In this document: in pieces, positions 60,593 through 64,000 of the stretch
How positions within the stretch are numbered: the stretch's first letter is position 1
Layout of the letters: each line of letters opens with the position of its first letter
From: Blasia pusilla
Lineage: Eukaryota > Marchantiophyta > Marchantiopsida > Blasiales
Direction of reading: 5' to 3'
DNA length: 64,000 bases
NCBI GenBank assembly: GCA_050084515.1
Contig: CM114272.1
Location: 7,874,001-7,938,000 of the forward strand
Program-made: the position numbers and the translations under genes
The notes under the pieces: model-generated
The model's database searches: none
What the model saw: the letters and a program-made list of their open reading frames with translations, nothing else
What the model was told of the DNA's origin: nothing

Positions 60593-61322
60593 TGACTATG
60601 GGGGATACCCATTCACTACTCAACACAAGATATATGACTCATGCTTCCAACCGCTAGTCAATCTCATCCTTAACCATCAAAGAATACTTGGGATTCAGCC
60701 TATACTGACACATTCACATACGAACTGTCTCGGGTTTAAGATCAATCCTATGTTCTCCATACGTGGTTGGCACTCCTTTCATCTCTTCTATAGTATAGGC
60801 AAACAAGTCAAGGTACTCTGCAAGTAAGGTCTTATATTGTGAAAGTTCAGAAGTAGACAGATGTGTAGATAGACGCAAAGCCTTGGTGTTGGTGATAAAG
60901 ACTTCTTGGTAGTCTTTCTCCTGCACCATCTTCTCAATAAATTGATATGTCATGAGCCCGGTTGGTTCTTCCCTTGGGGAGGGCCTACTCTACTCTAAGT
61001 GTAAGAACTCTTCATCTATCTCATAACATTTCAGATAGCAAATATAGGACGAGGACTCTATGGCGGCCGCCGAGCCCTAATCCAAAGTGTATCCCTCATC
61101 TATAGCAGGGGTCTCACCTTAAGAAGGCCGAGACTTCCAGGACAACTTCACCAACTTCTTGGGAGTACTGAATTGTGCTTGGAAGGTGAATCTTTGTCTT
61201 TTCCAATCCGTGTTAACTTGAGCCCCATAGAGCCACGGTCTTCCAATTAGTAGAGGGTAACCTATGACAGTCAAAGGCTGGAGGACAAGATAGTCCAATA
61301 ATAATAGCACTCCTCCTATCAT
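60593..61322 (-). pseudogene. gypsy protease end and RT lead-in
   Basis: On the minus strand, 61322-61119 reads YPLLIGRPWLYGAQVNTDWK, the conserved end of the retropepsin-like region. 60953-60714 reads LLAEYLDLFAYTIEEMKGVP and EHRIDLKPETVRM, the usual approach to RT. Stops occur between these two and before the RT frame. Confidence 0.8.
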
Positions 61323-61331
61323 GGTGAGGAT

Positions 61332-61877
61332 CTAGGTAAGTTGCCCCAATGTTTGCTTTCGAGACTGATCGGCAAAGCGTAAGTACTTATCTGTGGGATC
61401 ATACTTAGTGTAACCCAAAGCTTGAGCGGTTTGCTCCGTCATTATGTTGATCCCACTTCCAAAATCAATAGGGACCCTTTCAATGGTATGCCCTTCAATT
61501 TCCACTTCTACTTCTGGTGTTCCGAGGTCTTCAACCTCCATGCAGAACAGATCCATCACTGGGAGCTTCTTTGCTCCTATTTTCTTCTTGCGTCCCACTT
61601 TCCACTGTTGTAGAATCTTCCCATAAATGGGGTTATCCATGAGTAGATGAAATAATGATATGTTTGTCGGGCTGGCTGCCAAATCCTTCAGCAAGTCGTA
61701 TGCCTCCATCACCAGAGGGGAAGCAACTGGGGTCTCCACCCGTGGTTCTTTTTTCTGGTTTGAGGACTCTTGAGGTAAGGCTCCACTTGTTCGCTCTTCC
61801 TGGACTTGGTTGCCGACCTGCTCCTCCACCTCATGATGGAAATACTTTGGATGATTACAATCAAAAGCCGAGTCCAT
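61332..61877 (-). pseudogene. gypsy aspartic protease domain
   Basis: The 181-codon frame ends with a retropepsin-like domain: EVEVEIEGHTIERVPIDFGS followed by GINIMTEQTAQALGYTKY. The catalytic triplet should read D-[ST]-G; here it is D-F-G, a change that should inactivate the enzyme. Upstream is a polar linker (DLAASPTNISLFHLLMDNPI) typical of gag-protease junctions in this gypsy group. Confidence 0.85.
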
Positions 61878-61885
61878 GTTGCCTT

Positions 61886-62691
61886 TCAGAGTGCCTTCAC
61901 CGCTTGAAACATCTTGGCTGCCTTCTTTGTAGCGGGTTTGCTTCGTGAAGAGGAAGACTCTTTGGTCTTTGCACTTGCGGACTTCTTAGTCTTCGATCGT
62001 GTCTCCACTACGAGGAATTTTTTGAGGATGTCTTCGGGCCAATCAGAGGACTCTTCATCGATCTTCCTCGCGGATCCCTCTTCCTTAATGATCACCTTCT
62101 TGATCTCCTTAGGTGACGTGATATCTTCTACTCGTACTAGTTGCACATTAAAATCATTCTTGGCTTTCGTCGGTGCGGGTGGAGTAGTTACATATTTGAC
62201 AAAGAGCCTTGGAACTTGAGGCTCTGGGCATTCCACCGTAGTGTGTCCTCCTTTCTTGCAATTGCCACAGAGAGGGTTTAGCTACACTGGTCTCTTTGGG
62301 TTTGGACAATTATTCGCCCAATGATTGGCTGCCCCGCAGTTACAGCAATAATTTCTCTTGATAGGTGGGATGAACGCTGCTTTCCCATAGTCTATCGTAG
62401 AGGCCTCTGTTCTCCATACTCGGGTTGTACATGTCTGAGAATCCAGCTTTGAGGAGCACCAGCCCCTGGAAATGCCTGGACTGCGTAACATCCCTCCCAC
62501 TGATCTGCTGCATACCATCCCTCCTCCATAGGTGGGTCTTCTTGTACACAACGTAAATCTTGTAGGAGTGGGCACTCTTGCACTATATGCCCTTGCGTCC
62601 CACAGGAACTACACCATATGTTAGGCCGCATAAGTCTCGGCCTTCTTCGAGGATCTTTCTGAGCCGCCAGGTGTACCTTGAGTTTGGCCAT
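61886..62691 (-). pseudogene. gypsy gag: two zinc knuckles and spacer
   Basis: On the minus strand the frames show CSSCGTQGHIVQEC (about 62570-62615) and CCNCGAANHWANNC (about 62295-62340), two CCHC knuckles of the C-x2-C-x4-H-x4-C type that bind the element's RNA. A third fragment, CNCKKGGHTTVEC-like, is read at about 62230-62275, after which 61886-62236 is a lysine-rich spacer (SRSKTKKSASAKTKESSSSR). Frameshifts separate the parts. Confidence 0.8.
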
Positions 62692-63480
62692 TTATTTTCT
62701 TAGTTCACTGATGGCGGACTTCTCCCATCCTTCTTGGTCTTGCAGGAGGGACTCCCTGAGTTCCAGCTCTCCGGCCTCACGCTCTTGTTCTTACCCCCTT
62801 TTCTTGAGGACGAAGACCATTTTGGGCATCTTGCTTTCTTCTTGGTTTTTCCCTTGGAGTCTTCCTTAGACTCTGAGTCTTTGCAAGTACTGCCTAACGA
62901 GGTATCTAACAAGTTGGAGGAAGACAAAGACTCCTTTGACAAAGAACTAGTCTGCATCCTTTGGTGTCTTCTCTTCCGCATCCTCCTAGACTTCCCCAAA
63001 GTTTCATAGGCTTTTGCGAAGGCAATGACAGCTACTAATGAGTCTCTTTACCCTTTGCGACAATAGCAATCCAACTCCTTGGATAGATCGGACACATACC
63101 AATCCACCAACTGTGAGATAGTGGTGTGCTCTAGCTTGCCAACCAACCTACGAAATCTTTGAGTGTACTCTCTCAAAGTCTCTTTCTTCCTCCTCTAAAG
63201 ATCACGAAGCTTAGTAAATAGGCGATCGTCAAATTCCACGTCCCGAAACCCATGAAGGAACGCCTTAAGCAGGTCTTCCCAAGTTTCCAGGTGTTCTGCT
63301 TCTATCCCCTCATACCACTGACTGGTACGCTTCTTTAAGAGTCCAAGAAAGACTCTAAGGAGATTCTCCTCCGATCCTTCTCCATTTTCCTTTGCTATGT
63401 GGGTAAACTCCAGAATAAAGTCATTCGCATCATCCTGCTTGCTTCAAGCAAAGGTGGGATATCTCGGTAGCGATTTGAGT
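62692..63480 (-). pseudogene. gypsy gag core (Retrotrans_gag type)
   Basis: From about 63480 down to 63000 the minus strand reads ENLLRVFLGLLKKRTSQWYE, then WEDLLKAFLHGFRDVEFDDR, LREYTQRFRRLVGKLEHTTI and QLVDWYVSDLSKEL. This is the capsid-like gag domain with the W-Y/F-x ... W-x-x-L-x-x-x-F pattern. It carries two stops (after LFTKLRDL and after CYCRKG). 62999-62700 is the basic linker (MGKSRRMRKRRHQRMQ) leading to the zinc knuckles. Confidence 0.8.
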
Positions 63481-64000
63481 GGTTGTGCCATTGGTGCTTT
63501 GCTGTCTTTGCTACTGAGAGGACTTCCGCCACCTGATGGGGAAGGCAAGTCTCATGTGGTACTTTGATCCTTCTCTCTATCTGAGCTATTGTGGCTGGAC
63601 GAATCCCCCTCCTTTTTTGGGTCTTTCTTCGCTGGTGAATCAGGAGGTATAGGCGACTTCTTCTTTACTCATCTTCGTCCATGAGGCTTTGGTCAAAGAG
63701 GGGAACAATTCTTTGCAAGTGTCCCTAGTGGTTTCCAGGCACGTCCCTCTTCTCTTTCTCTTCTTCGTCTTTCGGTTCTCTGCTCGCACGTCTCAAGACT
63801 TCTTTCCTGATCCATCTAAAACTTCTAAAGATCTTCTTGCCAAACGCCTCATCCCGCATGCAAGGCTCCACTCCATGGGAATGAAGACTCTCTGGATGAG
63901 CGGTTTATTTCCATAGTACCCTCTGCACGAGACAATTCTCCGCCAGTTGTACACGTCCAACACCAAGTGGGGGTTCAGCGATTTGTTCTATTCCCATACC
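63481..64000. other. upstream part of the minus-strand gypsy element
   Basis: This presumably holds the gag leader and the 5' untranslated region, but I recognise no primer-binding site or LTR end, and the window stops here. Confidence 0.4.

Overview
The window looks like repeat-rich nuclear DNA of a land plant. It holds remnants of several eukaryotic transposon classes (Helitron, hAT, two Ty3/gypsy elements and a large DDE-type element), GT-AG introns inside two of them, (GA)n/(CT)n microsatellites of up to 100 units, and a 180-bp satellite. No bacterial operon, rRNA gene or convincing tRNA is visible. The non-angiosperm style of the gypsy and DDE proteins makes me suspect a bryophyte, lycophyte or fern, but I cannot prove the lineage from sequence alone.

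Layout: 1-10.1 kb is mostly anonymous, with a complex hairpin near 4.3 kb and one weak exon-like pair at 5.1-5.6 kb. At 10.2-10.9 kb there is a tandem repeat whose units read as a ~45-residue peptide motif. A decayed, multi-intron Helitron lies on the minus strand at about 10.97-17 kb. It is followed by a purine-only-like tract and a GC-rich repeat block (17.0-18.7 kb), then a candidate spliced gene (18.8-19.4 kb). The most striking locus is on the minus strand at 21.66-27.36 kb: an EDM2-like PHD-finger exon followed by a BED-finger/AT-hook/PIP-box/DDE transposase-like gene, nearly intact but carrying several single stop codons.

From 28.8 to 30.9 kb there are long dinucleotide microsatellites. 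A dead Ty3/gypsy pol (32.8-35.8 kb) ends in a PHD finger and is followed by an LTR-like repeat that recurs in inverted form at 38.9-39.7 kb and again at 58.2-58.6 kb. 43.5-47.0 kb is a GC-shifted block of different texture, containing a 38-bp palindrome. 47.6-48.25 kb is a 328-bp tandem duplication. 49.0-51.0 kb carries the best candidates for ordinary host exons (minus strand). 52.56-53.27 kb is a second GC-rich tandem array.

The last 10 kb is a transposon pile-up: a hAT transposase pseudogene (54.0-56.5 kb), nine units of a 180-bp satellite (56.59-58.18 kb), the LTR-like repeat, a plus-strand gypsy integrase (58.6-59.5 kb), and a minus-strand gypsy gag-protease-RT (59.7-63.5 kb) abutting it head-on.

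Almost every protein-coding stretch I can name is a mobile-element protein. Their stop codons and active-site losses are often explicable by C-to-T or G-to-A changes, as expected for silenced, methylated DNA.
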